Below are positions 53,324 through 61,441 of a stretch of 64,000 nucleotides of DNA, piece after piece (position 1 is the stretch's first letter; every line of letters begins with the position of its first letter). This DNA is from TOLSYN sp963849065 (GTDB lineage Bacteria > Acidobacteriota > Terriglobia > Terriglobales > Acidobacteriaceae). A program made the translations under genes and the position numbers. The notes below the pieces were generated by a model. That model was given only the letters and a program-made list of their open reading frames with translations, was not told where the DNA came from and did not search any database. The stretch lies in assembly GCA_963849065.1 (NCBI GenBank), contig CAWKFM010000001.1, positions 699,596 through 763,595 on the forward strand, given 5' to 3'.

Positions 53324-53734
53324 ATGAGTGAGGTTACCCTCCGGCAACGGGTCTGCGGCCAGTGCTACTCGGTCTTCTGGATCTGTCCCCATTGCGATCG
53401 AGGTCAGCGTTATTGCAACCTGACGTGCCGCATGCAGGCGCGTCGAGCGCAACGGCGCCGTGCCAACCGCCGTCATCAGCAAAGCCGCGAAGGCAGAGAA
53501 GATCATCGTGACCGTCAGCGGGAATACCGAAGGCGCTGCCGACTCCGGTCAGGCGTGGTGACGGATAAAGGTTCCGCCTCACTCGCCTTACCGGGCAGAA
53601 TGCCTTCGTGCGAGGCGAGAACGGCGCAAACTGCTTCCCAAGTTGGGTTCACCGCGACTTTCACCCAACTCCCGCCGTTGCTCATATGTGCCTGGTGTGG
53701 TCGCCGTGGCCTTTTCGTCGATCGGTTCCCATGA
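53324..53734 (+). CDS. Arginine-rich CxxC protein associated with the recombinase unit
   Basis: 136 residues. N-terminal zinc-ribbon-like VCGQCYSVFWICPHCDRGQ and YCNLTCR, followed by a long Arg/Gln/Glu helical stretch (MQARRAQRRRANRRHQQSRE...), and a late CAWCGRR pair. Basic and Cys-rich, thus likely to bind nucleic acid. I recall similar short proteins beside transposons and recombinases, but cannot name the family. 52 bases before the recombinase on the same strand. Confidence 0.65.
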   Translation: MSEVTLRQRVCGQCYSVFWICPHCDRGQRYCNLTCRMQARRAQRRRANRRHQQSREGREDHRDRQREYRRRCRLRSGVVTDKGSASLALPGRMPSCEARTAQTASQVGFTATFTQLPPLLICAWCGRRGLFVDRFP

Positions 53735-53785
53735 CCTGCTCGTCGATCGCATGAACATCTGTCATTGCGTCTGGTTGGGGTGACT

Positions 53786-55339
53786 GTGCAGAAGCAGATT
53801 GTGGCATCTCCGACACGAGCGGCCCGCGCTGCGCAATACGTGCGCATGTCCACAGAACACCAGCGTTATTCCACGGAAAATCAATCCGAGATCATTCGAC
53901 GCTATGCCGAGACGCGCGGCATTGAAATTGTGCGCACGTACGCGGATGACGGCAAGACCGGCTTGAACCTCGAAGGCAGGAAAGGTCTGCGAGCTTTACT
54001 TAGAGACATTGAGGCAGGGCAGAACGACTTCAGCTCGGTCCTTGTGTATGACGTGAGCAGGTGGGGGCGCTTCCAGGATGCCGACGAGAGCGCGTATTAC
54101 GAGTTCGTGTGTCGCCGCGCCAATGTCAGCGTGCACTACTGTGCCGAGCAGTTCGAAAACGACGGCAGCATGTCGACGGCAGTCCTCAAAACAGTAAAAC
54201 GCGTGATGGCTGGGGAATACAGCCGTGAACTGTCGGTGAAGGTATTTCAAGGCCAAGGACATCTGATCGAGTTGGGTTTTCGACAAGGCGGGGCGGCCGG
54301 ATACGGACTGCGCCGGCTATTAGTTGACCAGGATTGTGCGGCCAAGGAGCTCCTCGCACGTGGCCAAAGAAAGAGCCTGCAGACCGATCGAGTCATTCTG
54401 GTACCCGGGCCCGAAACAGAGATTGCAATTGTCCGAGAGATTTACGATCTCTTCACTCGGGAAAACAAGACGGAACAGCAGATTGCGGATCTACTCAACA
54501 ACCGAGGAGTTCGGACAGACCTGGACCGAGAATGGACGCGCTCAACCATCCAACAGGTTCTGAAAAACCCCAAGTATATCGGCGACAATGTCTTCAATCG
54601 CACCTCTTTCAAGCTCAAGCAAAAGCATGTACGGAACCCTCCCGAGATGTGGATTCGGCGCAATGGTGCTTTCACCCCGATTGTGACTCTCGAGCAATTC
54701 GGCGCCGCGGCCTCACTGATAGAGAGCCGGCATAGCCGCCTTTCCGATGAAGATCTACTGAAGCGACTGCGAGAGCTTTTCGACCGGGAAGGAATGTTGT
54801 CCGGCATTCTGATCGACGAGGCCCGAGACATGCCGTCTCCAGCCTGCTATCGATCTCGATTCGGAAGTCTGATGCGAGCGTACTCCCTCATCGGATACAC
54901 GCCTTCTCGGGACTACCGCTACCTCGAAATCAACCAGGCGTTGCGCGAACGTCATCGGGCGATATGCGAGTCTATCAATCACAACCTGAGATCACTCGGT
55001 GCGCAGATTCAACAGGATGAGCGTTCCGGCATTCTGACCATCAATGGTGATTTCACCGCATCGGTTGTAGTGGCGAGATGCCACGAGAGCTATACCGGAA
55101 GCTGTCGCTGGCTGCTTCGCCTCGAAAGATCACTGAAGCCCGATGTCACGGTGGCAGTGCGCCTTCTTCCGGACAACGAGAACATCCTTGATTATTATCT
55201 TCTGCCGGCCGTCGATGTCCTGGCGCGAAAGCTACGTCTCGCGCCTGAGAATGCCGTGGTTCTCGATGTATATCGCTTCGAGAATCTCAGCTTCTTTATG
55301 TCGTTGGCCCGGCGCAGCCACATTGAAGAGGCCGCATGA
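53786..55339 (+). CDS. Large serine recombinase
   Basis: 517 residues. N-terminal resolvase domain with the nucleophile in QYVRMSTEHQ (Ser), SVLVYDVSRWGR and the E-helix, then a recombinase domain (GGAAGYGLRR, VREIYDLFT, TEQQIADLLNNRGVRT, NPKYIGDNVFNR), ending in a long unique C-terminus. The cysteine-rich zinc ribbon typical of many large serine integrases is not evident. GTG chosen after GGGGTGACT; the frame begins at a TTG at 53765. It overlaps the ParB-like gene by ATGA. Confidence 0.9.
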   Translation: MQKQIVASPTRAARAAQYVRMSTEHQRYSTENQSEIIRRYAETRGIEIVRTYADDGKTGLNLEGRKGLRALLRDIEAGQNDFSSVLVYDVSRWGRFQDADESAYYEFVCRRANVSVHYCAEQFENDGSMSTAVLKTVKRVMAGEYSRELSVKVFQGQGHLIELGFRQGGAAGYGLRRLLVDQDCAAKELLARGQRKSLQTDRVILVPGPETEIAIVREIYDLFTRENKTEQQIADLLNNRGVRTDLDREWTRSTIQQVLKNPKYIGDNVFNRTSFKLKQKHVRNPPEMWIRRNGAFTPIVTLEQFGAAASLIESRHSRLSDEDLLKRLRELFDREGMLSGILIDEARDMPSPACYRSRFGSLMRAYSLIGYTPSRDYRYLEINQALRERHRAICESINHNLRSLGAQIQQDERSGILTINGDFTASVVVARCHESYTGSCRWLLRLERSLKPDVTVAVRLLPDNENILDYYLLPAVDVLARKLRLAPENAVVLDVYRFENLSFFMSLARRSHIEEAA

Positions 55340-56199
55340 ACGATCAGGAAATTGTCCGAATCCCAATCTCAGAAATTCGCGTTGTTAATCCGCGTTCGCG
55401 CAACAAAGTGCGATTTGAAGCGATAGTTACGAGCATTGCGGCGGTTGGATTGAAGCGACCGATTACCGTGGCCAGGAGACAACCCGCCCAAGATGGAACT
55501 TCGTATGACTTGGTGTGCGGGCAAGGGCGACTCGAGGCTTTTATCAAGTTAGGGGAGAAGTCAATCCCAGCGGTTATCTTGACAGCGTCCCTCGAAGACC
55601 AGTACCTGATGAGCCTTGTCGAAAACATCGCCCGTCGCCCGCCATCCAATCTCGGTCTCCTTCACGAGGTGCTGGCTCTGAAGGAGCGTGGATACACGGC
55701 GGAAGAGATTTCCCAGAAGCTCGGTCTCCATCGCACCTACGTGTTTGGTGTGGTTCGATTGATCGAGCATGGGGAGGATTCTCTGGTCGCCGCCGTCGAG
55801 GCTGAGCGTCTCCCAGTGACTGTTGCTATCGAGATCGCTATGGGCACGACTCACGGCATGCAACGGGCGCTGTCCGAAGCATATGAGCGCGGGGAGTTGC
55901 GAGGAGCGCGGCTCAAGGCGGCTCGGAATCTTGTTGCTAAACGTGCTGCTAAACAGCAAGAGACGGGCAGAAGCCCGCGTATAAAACGCGAGGTCACTAA
56001 GGATAGTCTTGTCCGTGATTACCAACAACAGGTGCGAGAACAGAAGGCCTTGATTAGAAAGGCCGTGATGACGCGGGACCGGCTGCTGCTCATGTCATCG
56101 GCCATGAAGAGCCTTTTGAATGACGAGCTATTTGTTACGCTGCTGAACAATGAAGGACTCGCTGACATGCCGGAACAATTGGCCCAGAGAGTCAGGTAG
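55336..56199 (+). CDS. ParB/RepB/Spo0J-like protein 1
   Basis: 287 residues. N-terminal ParB/Srx fold (IPISEIRVVNPRSRNK; VCGQGRLEAFIKLG in place of the GERR CTPase box; SLVENIARR), then a helix-turn-helix (YTAEEISQKLGLHRTYVFGVVRL) and a coiled C-terminus. It looks like a chromosomal-type ParB relative used by a mobile unit. Translationally coupled to the recombinase; the next ParB-like gene begins 8 bases later. Confidence 0.85.
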   Translation: MNDQEIVRIPISEIRVVNPRSRNKVRFEAIVTSIAAVGLKRPITVARRQPAQDGTSYDLVCGQGRLEAFIKLGEKSIPAVILTASLEDQYLMSLVENIARRPPSNLGLLHEVLALKERGYTAEEISQKLGLHRTYVFGVVRLIEHGEDSLVAAVEAERLPVTVAIEIAMGTTHGMQRALSEAYERGELRGARLKAARNLVAKRAAKQQETGRSPRIKREVTKDSLVRDYQQQVREQKALIRKAVMTRDRLLLMSSAMKSLLNDELFVTLLNNEGLADMPEQLAQRVR

Positions 56200-56207
56200 G
56201 GGGAAGC

Positions 56208-57104
56208 ATGGCAAAATCCGTAAAAGACGCATTCGAGCTTAAGGTACTGGCCGTTCCAGTCGCCAGCATTGTGCCGCAGAGAGAGCTCTCGCCCGCAGTG
56301 CGTGCCAGCTTGACCTACAAGCAGATCGCGGCTTCCGTAAAAGAAGTCGGCCTAATCCAGGCCCTTATCGTCTTTCCCAAGGGGGGCGATCAGTATCTAT
56401 TGCTGGATGGGCATCTTCGGCTAGATGTCATCCTGCATCAGGGATGGACGGAGGTCGACTGCATTGTTGCAACTGATGATGAGGCATACACGTACAACAA
56501 GCGGGTGAATCATCTCCCGCCAGTCGCCCAACACTACATGCTGCGCAAGGCGCTTTCAAAGGGCCTAACAGAACAGCGCCTCGCGGATGCCTTAGACGTC
56601 AAGATTGATGCAATACGCAGAACGACCACCATGTTGGATGGAATCTGTCCGGAGGTAATCGACATCCTGCGGGAAAAGGACCTGTCCGCTTCTGGCTTCG
56701 GAGTCCTCAGGAAAATGAAACCATTCCGGCAGATTGAAGCTGCCGAGCATATGGTCGCATCTGCGAAATATACGATGTCATTTGCGACCGCCTTGCTGGC
56801 AATGACGCCTCCAGAGCTTCTGGCTGATGCGCCTCATAATCGCAAACTCAAGGACAAGCCGGCCGAAGTCCAGGCATTGCTCCGGGAGGAAACGAGCTCA
56901 CTCGTCCGCGACTTGAAGGATGCGGAAGCATCGTACGGCACCGACATCCTGGCGCTAACGGTCGGGTGCGGATACCTGCAACGTGTGCTCCAGAACCGAA
57001 GAATCGAAAAGCATCTTGAGAAGCACTTTCCGGAGATACTCAGTACGCTCCGAAGCCTAATCGCCGAGGTCAAGCCGGCGGCTTCCGAGGTTATCGCGAG
57101 CTGA
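56208..57104 (+). CDS. RepB C-terminal-type partition protein (ParB-like protein 2)
   Basis: 298 residues. Another ParB fold (QALIVFPKGGDQYLLLDGHLRLDVILHQG), a short helix-turn-helix (LTEQRLADALDVKIDAIRRTTTML) and a helical C-terminal domain like RepB plasmid partition proteins. Differs from protein 1 through most of its length, so this is not a simple duplication. GGGGGAAGC ribosome site. Three genes, recombinase-ParB1-ParB2, appear to be one operon. Confidence 0.85.
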   Translation: MAKSVKDAFELKVLAVPVASIVPQRELSPAVRASLTYKQIAASVKEVGLIQALIVFPKGGDQYLLLDGHLRLDVILHQGWTEVDCIVATDDEAYTYNKRVNHLPPVAQHYMLRKALSKGLTEQRLADALDVKIDAIRRTTTMLDGICPEVIDILREKDLSASGFGVLRKMKPFRQIEAAEHMVASAKYTMSFATALLAMTPPELLADAPHNRKLKDKPAEVQALLREETSSLVRDLKDAEASYGTDILALTVGCGYLQRVLQNRRIEKHLEKHFPEILSTLRSLIAEVKPAASEVIAS

Positions 57105-57326
57105 TTGTGGGCGGTGTCATTCCCGGACCTCTATGGCTTCCCGCCGAGAGCTGGTTTCTGCCGCTTCCGTCTAGTACCGCCCCCACCTCGGGTGCCACCT
57201 GTGCGTCTGGCGTGGCATCCTCCTCCCACTGATGGGGCAGCTGGCCTGAATATAGGAAAACAGGTACTAGTCATCATATAATCATTATTATTGCGAATGG
57301 GGAATGCCCGGCAAGGAAGCGCATTT
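57105..57326. other. Intergenic region with possible -10 box
   Basis: AT-rich stretch with TATAAT at 57277-57282 (no convincing -35) before the next gene. Nothing else seen. Confidence 0.4.
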
Positions 57327-57740
57327 ATGCCACGAATCAAAGATCCCAACGCGCCAACGCTCATCAGGGCTTGTCTCTCCCTGGACGACCCAACGCTGAC
57401 GCTGCTTGAGAAGATCAGGCACAAGTTCCACCTATCCAAAGCAAATGCCTCGAAAATGATTGTGGGCCTCGCCCTCGAGAAAAAGATTAAGCTGGCAGAC
57501 GTCACGAAGTTTCACCAGGAGGTCTGGAGCAACCTTTCCTTAGACAGCGGACAGCGCTTCTCGCAGTTGATCGTCGACTGGACGCCCGAAGAAAATGCAT
57601 TACTCTTCATCTACGCAAAGCATCTCCTCAGTTCAAATAATAGAAGCGAGGCCGTGCGTGTATTGATCGCCTACTACGCAGTCCAGAACAAATTAGCCGT
57701 CGTTGGTCAGATCAAGAAATCCACAATTATCCCTACCTAA
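57327..57740 (+). CDS. Hypothetical protein of the recombinase island
   Basis: 137 residues, soluble, mostly helical (TLLEKIRHKFHLSKANASKMIVGLALEK; EVWSNLSLDSGQRFSQLIVD). Has the look of a small DNA-binding or adaptor protein, but no motif is recognised. AAGGAAG lies upstream of the ATG; 223 bases after the RepB-like gene on the same strand, with its own possible promoter. Confidence 0.6.
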   Translation: MPRIKDPNAPTLIRACLSLDDPTLTLLEKIRHKFHLSKANASKMIVGLALEKKIKLADVTKFHQEVWSNLSLDSGQRFSQLIVDWTPEENALLFIYAKHLLSSNNRSEAVRVLIAYYAVQNKLAVVGQIKKSTIIPT

Positions 57741-57894
57741 GAGCGACCCTGATCGCTCCCGAGTTCCCTCTCATGTGCCTATGATGTCATCTTTATCTCT
57801 GCCACTCCTCGTTTTCACCGCGCCTCAACGGACTTCGTGAGCCTTGATCGGGGCTCCAATGGTCGTTGCCGAGCTTGCAACCTTCCTCCCCTCA

Positions 57895-58450
57895 AGAGCT
57901 TGCCGCCAACTACCATCTGTTTTGTGCTTGTTTTGGGTCTTTTCTGCTGTTGCGGTGTTTTGCGTGCCCGTTGGGCCTGGCGGCGTCGGCTTCGCTTGCC
58001 TCCTCCTCCGGTGTGTCCGTGAGCCCTGGTTTCCCTGGGTTTCTTGTGCGCGTCGCGTGGTCTGTGCCGGTGCTGGGCGAGCTTTCCTGCTGCGGTGTCT
58101 GTGGCGGTCTTTTGTGCGTTGGCGGTCTCTTAGCCTGTGCGTCTGGCGTCTCCGTTTTTGGTTCTGTCGTGCCGGGTGCCCTCCTTTTGGCGCGTGTCCT
58201 GGCGTGCGCCGGTGGGCTTCGCCCGTGGCCTCGGTGGTTCGTTTGTGCTCTGCCTTGGTGTCTTCTCTCCGGTCGCTTCTGCTGTGCGTTCCCTGTCGCT
58301 TGGCGTTCGGTCTCTGGCGGTTCGCGTGTCCTGTTGTGGTGCGTTTGGCCGGCAGGCTCGGTTCGCCCCGGTGTGTCCTTGCCGCTGTCTGCCCGTGGGG
58401 TTGCGGGGCATTTTGAGCGTCTCTTGTCCCGGCGCTCTTGGTTTCCGGCT
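57895..58450 (+). repeat. A-poor direct repeat, copy 1
   Basis: About 555 bases in which A is only a few percent on the + strand. The core from 57979 (GGCGGCGTCGGCTTCGCTTG...) is identical for roughly 100 bases to the sequence exactly 1,000 bases later, with scattered differences elsewhere. Both strands have open frames only because stop codons need A (or T on the other strand); I treat the region as noncoding. Confidence 0.85.
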
Positions 58451-58592
58451 GTGCAGGTGTAGCGGTGTTGCGTTAGCTTTTATGTCGTAGCCGGCGACCT
58501 GCGCTGGATCCCACTCTGCCTCTCGATCCGTTCGGCTGGCGGCGTCTGGCGTGGTGGATAGTAGTCCCCTCTTGCGTTGCCGCTCATCTGTT

Positions 58593-58712
58593 TTACTCGC
58601 GACTGAGCGGCAGCGTGCGGAGCAAGGTTGAAATGCCATCCTTGGCTGCGCAGTCCTTGGCGATCTTCTTGACCTCATTGCCGCCTTCAGACCGCGTGAC
58701 GACAACGAGCAT
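58593..58712 (-). CDS. Possible 39-residue peptide or gene remnant
   Basis: Frame: MLVVVTRSEGGNEVKKIAKDCAAKDG..., ending in LPLSRE. Its sequence recurs in damaged form near 60.24-60.33 kb (GNEV..VKDCAG, PLSRW, shifted frame), so it seems to be a remnant of a once longer conserved gene. No ribosome site; a stop lies four codons upstream. Confidence 0.3.
   Translation of the reverse strand: MLVVVTRSEGGNEVKKIAKDCAAKDGISTLLRTLPLSRE
58598..58690. repeat. Dispersed repeat B, copy 1
   Basis: GCGACTGAGCGGC...GCGCAGTCCTTGGCG...ACCTCATTGCCG matches 60239-60330 at most positions with a few indels. It follows A-poor copy 1 as the second copy follows A-poor copy 2. Confidence 0.7.
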
Positions 58713-58744
58713 CTGTGAGCGTTATGCGGGATTCTGTGGAAGTT

Positions 58745-58870
58745 ATCGGAAGTTTTCGGGATTTGCCCGTTCTTGTAGCTGCCCGAATCGTGCCGCTAAA
58801 GGGATTTGATCGGAATTCGCGGGATTTATCGGGATTTTGCGAGAGTTAACAGGATTTATCGGAAGTTTCC
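58745..58870. repeat. Iteron-like short repeats
   Basis: ATCGGRAKTT occurs at 58745, 58809, 58828 and 58858, interleaved with five GGGATTT/AGGATTT strings (58758-58857), all in one orientation. Located between the two A-poor repeats. May be a binding array for the ParB-like proteins or a replication factor; unproven. Confidence 0.5.
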
Positions 58871-58894
58871 GTCCCCGCATCTCCTGTGCCCCCA

Positions 58895-59470
58895 ATAGCT
58901 TGCCTCCAACTACCATCTGTTTTGACCTTGTTTTTGGGTCTTTTCGCGGTTCCGGTGTTTTTCGTGCTCGTTGGGCTTGGCGGCGTCGGCTTCGCTTGCC
59001 TCCTCCTCCGGTGTGTCCGTGAGCCCTGGTTTCCCTGGGTTTCTTGTGCGCGTCGCGTGGTCTGTTCCGGTGCCGGGCGAGCTTTCCTGCTGCGGTGTCC
59101 GTGGCGGTCTTCTGTGCGTTGGCGGTCTCTTAGCCTGTGCGTCTGGCCTCTGGCGTCTTTGGTTCTTTCGTGCCGGGTGCCCTCCTTTTGGCGCGTGTCC
59201 TGGCGTGCGCCGGTGGGCTTCGCCCGTGGCCTCGGTGGTTTGTTCGTGCTCTGCCTTGGCGTCTTCTGTCTGGTCGCTTCTGCTGTTTGTTCCCGTCGCT
59301 TGGGGCTCGGTCTCTGGCGGTTGGCGTGTCCCGGTGCGCTGCGTTTGGCCGGCAGGCTCGGTTCGCTCCGGTGTGTCCTTGCCGTTGCCTGCCGGTGGGG
59401 TTTGCGGGCGGCCTGAGCGCCTCTTGCCCCGGCGCTGTTCGCTGCCGTCTGTGCCGGGCATAGCGGGGTT
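58895..59470 (+). repeat. A-poor direct repeat, copy 2
   Basis: Second copy of the A-poor sequence (core from 58979), followed by sequence also related to that after copy 1 (TAGCGGGGTTGCGGTAGCTT versus TAGCGGTGTTGCGTTAGCTT). Between here and 59868 no supported gene is seen. Confidence 0.85.
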
Positions 59471-59868
59471 GCGGTAGCTTGTGTGCCGAAGGCTAGCGAC
59501 CGGCGCTGGGCCTCTTTGGGGTGGACGAGTTCGTCGGCGGGCTTGGTTTCGCCCGCGCTCTCCATCCGTTTTGCCGACGGCAGCTGGCCCTGGATGACCC
59601 GCCTTTGCGTCGCTCTGGCGTTTTATCCCAATCCTTTTGCATTCGCTTTGGCTCGTTTGTCGCATACCGGGGCGGGGGCCAATCAATCCGCCTTGAGCGG
59701 CCGTGGATGTCACATTAGCCGGCCCGCTCGACCCACTTAAAGTCTCTCGCAAATCTTGCCCCGGTCTAGGAACGCGTCTGCAGGTCGCTCGCGAGTTGTC
59801 AATCGGACGCCTGTTTTCTCACGCTCTACACCAGTGCTTCTCTGTCACACGCAGAAAGGAGTTGGACT

Positions 59869-60249
59869 ACGAACACCACAGCAGAAATCCTAACCACTCA
59901 GAATAAAAACATTCAGGCTGACGCCGTTCGCTACTACCTTGACCTGCGCACGCTGGAAGCGCACCTGATATCCCTGCTCGACGCCGCACATCTCGAGCAA
60001 GCTCGGGGCGTGCTCGCAGGTGCGCCGGTGTTTGCGGTTCTAAGCCGGCAGGCGTCGGAGCAAGTGCGCATCCATTGCAATCACTGGCAGCTCGATCCAC
60101 GACGGGTCGAGGCGGAGATACCGTCAATTGCTGAACTTCGCCGACTCACAGTACGAGCGGTTCCAGTGGGAATAGGTCACGGTGGGGGTTGGCTGCTCAC
60201 GATCGGATTGGCAGTTCTTGCAATCTCTGTCGCTCTGACCAGCGACTGA
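59869..60249 (+). CDS. Small C-terminally anchored membrane protein with apparent ACG start codon
   Basis: Reading from the ACG at 59869 gives 126 residues (NTTAEILTTQNKNIQADAVR... LLTIGLAVLAISVALTSD): a soluble helical body and one hydrophobic C-terminal segment. AAAGGAG lies 7 bases before this ACG, ideal for a start codon; no ATG, GTG or TTG in frame is available before residue 47 (GTG at 60010). The TTG at 59862 is in another frame and stops after 14 codons. Either a rare non-AUG start or an ATG inactivated by one mutation. Confidence 0.5.
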   Translation, partial: TNTTAEILTTQNKNIQADAVRYYLDLRTLEAHLISLLDAAHLEQARGVLAGAPVFAVLSRQASEQVRIHCNHWQLDPRRVEAEIPSIAELRRLTVRAVPVGIGHGGGWLLTIGLAVLAISVALTSD

Positions 60250-60330
60250 GCGGCGGGGGTGCGCAGCGAGTTTGAAATACTAACTCGCCCGCGCAGTCCT
60301 TGACGGTCTGCCAGACCTCATTACCGGCTT
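60239..60330. repeat. Dispersed repeat B, copy 2 (decayed)
   Basis: Related to 58598-58690 (CGACTGAGCGGC..., GCGCAGTCCTTGACG, ACCTCATTACCGG) with indels that break the peptide frame. Together with the A-poor repeat pair it suggests that a block of about 0.8-1.4 kb was duplicated. Confidence 0.65.
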
Positions 60331-60469
60331 CCGGTTCTCATCCTGCCAGCCGTTTCCGCGCTGGATTCCACCCTTCTCGCTCTCCAATCGCGCAAATCCT
60401 AACCCACGCACGTTGGCAAGCAGCCCATGAAGTGGCCGGCCGCCGGCCCAAACCTTTTGGAGTTTCTCA

Positions 60470-60955
60470 TTGATCACTCAGTTCAAAGGGCAGTACGATT
60501 TCCTCGATCCGGCGTACTACTGCCTGACAGAATTCGACGGCGCAATTTACAACTCGGCGGAGGCGGCCTTCCTAGCTGCGCAGTTCGATGATCCCTTTTT
60601 CCGGGCAATGTTTCGCAATTCGGCCCTTCCTATCTGGCGGGCTCGCGAACTGTCCAAGAAGCTCCAGAGGCGCCGTGATTGGACACCAGAGCTGTCGCTT
60701 GATCTGATGAGGCAGATCAGTCTCGACAAGTTTTCCCGCACACCGAGGCTCCACGCCGCTCTCTTGGATACGGGTGACGAGCAGATTGTCCCCGAGAACA
60801 ACTGGCATGAACAGTTCTGGGGACGTTGCTGCTGCAACCGCCGCCCAGGCAAGTACGGACGGAGATTCTCGTGCTCGGTGTCAGGCCGTAACCACCTTGG
60901 GGAGATCCTGATGTCGGTGCGAGACCAGCTTCAGACGGTGGCACGCGCGGGGTGA
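60470..60955 (+). CDS. NADAR-family protein
   Basis: 161 residues. ITQFKGQYDFLDPAYYCLTEFDG, YNSAEAAFLAAQFDD, KFSRTPRLHAALLDTGDEQI, NNWHEQFWGRC and GRNHLGEILMSVRDQL follow the NADAR (YbiA-like) pattern in order. NADAR proteins are N-glycosidases; some process riboflavin intermediates, others remove ADP-ribose from guanine and act as antitoxins of DarT1. No DarT-like gene is nearby. TTG start with TTGGAG upstream. Confidence 0.82.
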   Translation: MITQFKGQYDFLDPAYYCLTEFDGAIYNSAEAAFLAAQFDDPFFRAMFRNSALPIWRARELSKKLQRRRDWTPELSLDLMRQISLDKFSRTPRLHAALLDTGDEQIVPENNWHEQFWGRCCCNRRPGKYGRRFSCSVSGRNHLGEILMSVRDQLQTVARAG

Positions 60956-61095
60956 TGCGATGATGTTCGGCCTAGGGTACGAATCTCAAATCGGCACGGA
61001 GGCTCTGCGTCATGAATCCGGATGTGACGCGGCTATTCCCGTAAACCTGCCAGATGGGCGTTCTCAGGACCGACGGACCTTCTATTCTTATGCCT

Positions 61096-61326
61096 TCAGC
61101 GAACGGCCCAATCGTCGGGATGAGAGGCGATATAAGCGCGGGCCGCAGCACGGACTTCCGAACCGACAGTTGACGGGTCTACTCTTCCGTCCGCACCGAG
61201 TCGGACGCGGTCCAGCGCTCGTATTGTCAAGGGCGACCTGAGCACCAGCCTTTTCATCCCTACTGCCCGCTTCAATCCCATGACTGCGTCGTGGATGTCG
61301 ATTCCGAGAATCTTCTCTGATTCCAT
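61096..61326 (-). CDS. Small hypothetical protein
   Basis: 76 residues: IDIHDAVMGLKRAVGMKRLVLRSPLTIRA..., ending HPDDWAVR; one domain, no recognised family. GGAG lies 9 bases before the ATG at 61326 (also an ATG at 61332). An opposite-strand frame overlaps it but lacks these signals. Divergent from the 474-residue gene. Confidence 0.45.
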   Translation of the reverse strand: MESEKILGIDIHDAVMGLKRAVGMKRLVLRSPLTIRALDRVRLGADGRVDPSTVGSEVRAAARAYIASHPDDWAVR

Positions 61327-61441
61327 AACCATTCGCTCCTAGCTAAAGGTTAAACCAAGCCTGCCGGGCAACGAAAGATGCCTACTATTCTCCCTGTCGG
61401 TTGTCGTCTCTGAAAGGGACTTGCGGTATCTTTAATCTGTT

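Noticed and set aside
57895..59470. Diversity-generating retroelement template/variable repeat pair
   Set aside because: Differences between the copies are not confined to A positions and no reverse transcriptase gene is present.
57844..59752. Long overlapping open frames on both strands of the A-poor region (up to 280 codons)
   Set aside because: Lack of A on one strand and T on the other removes stop codons from all frames; products are low-complexity and no ribosome sites or families were seen.
60470..60955. DarT1-NADAR toxin-antitoxin pair
   Set aside because: No DarT-like neighbour was found; only the NADAR half is supported.
60960..61241. A 93-codon + strand frame after the NADAR gene
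   Set aside because: Conflicts with the better-supported minus-strand gene and has an unnatural composition.
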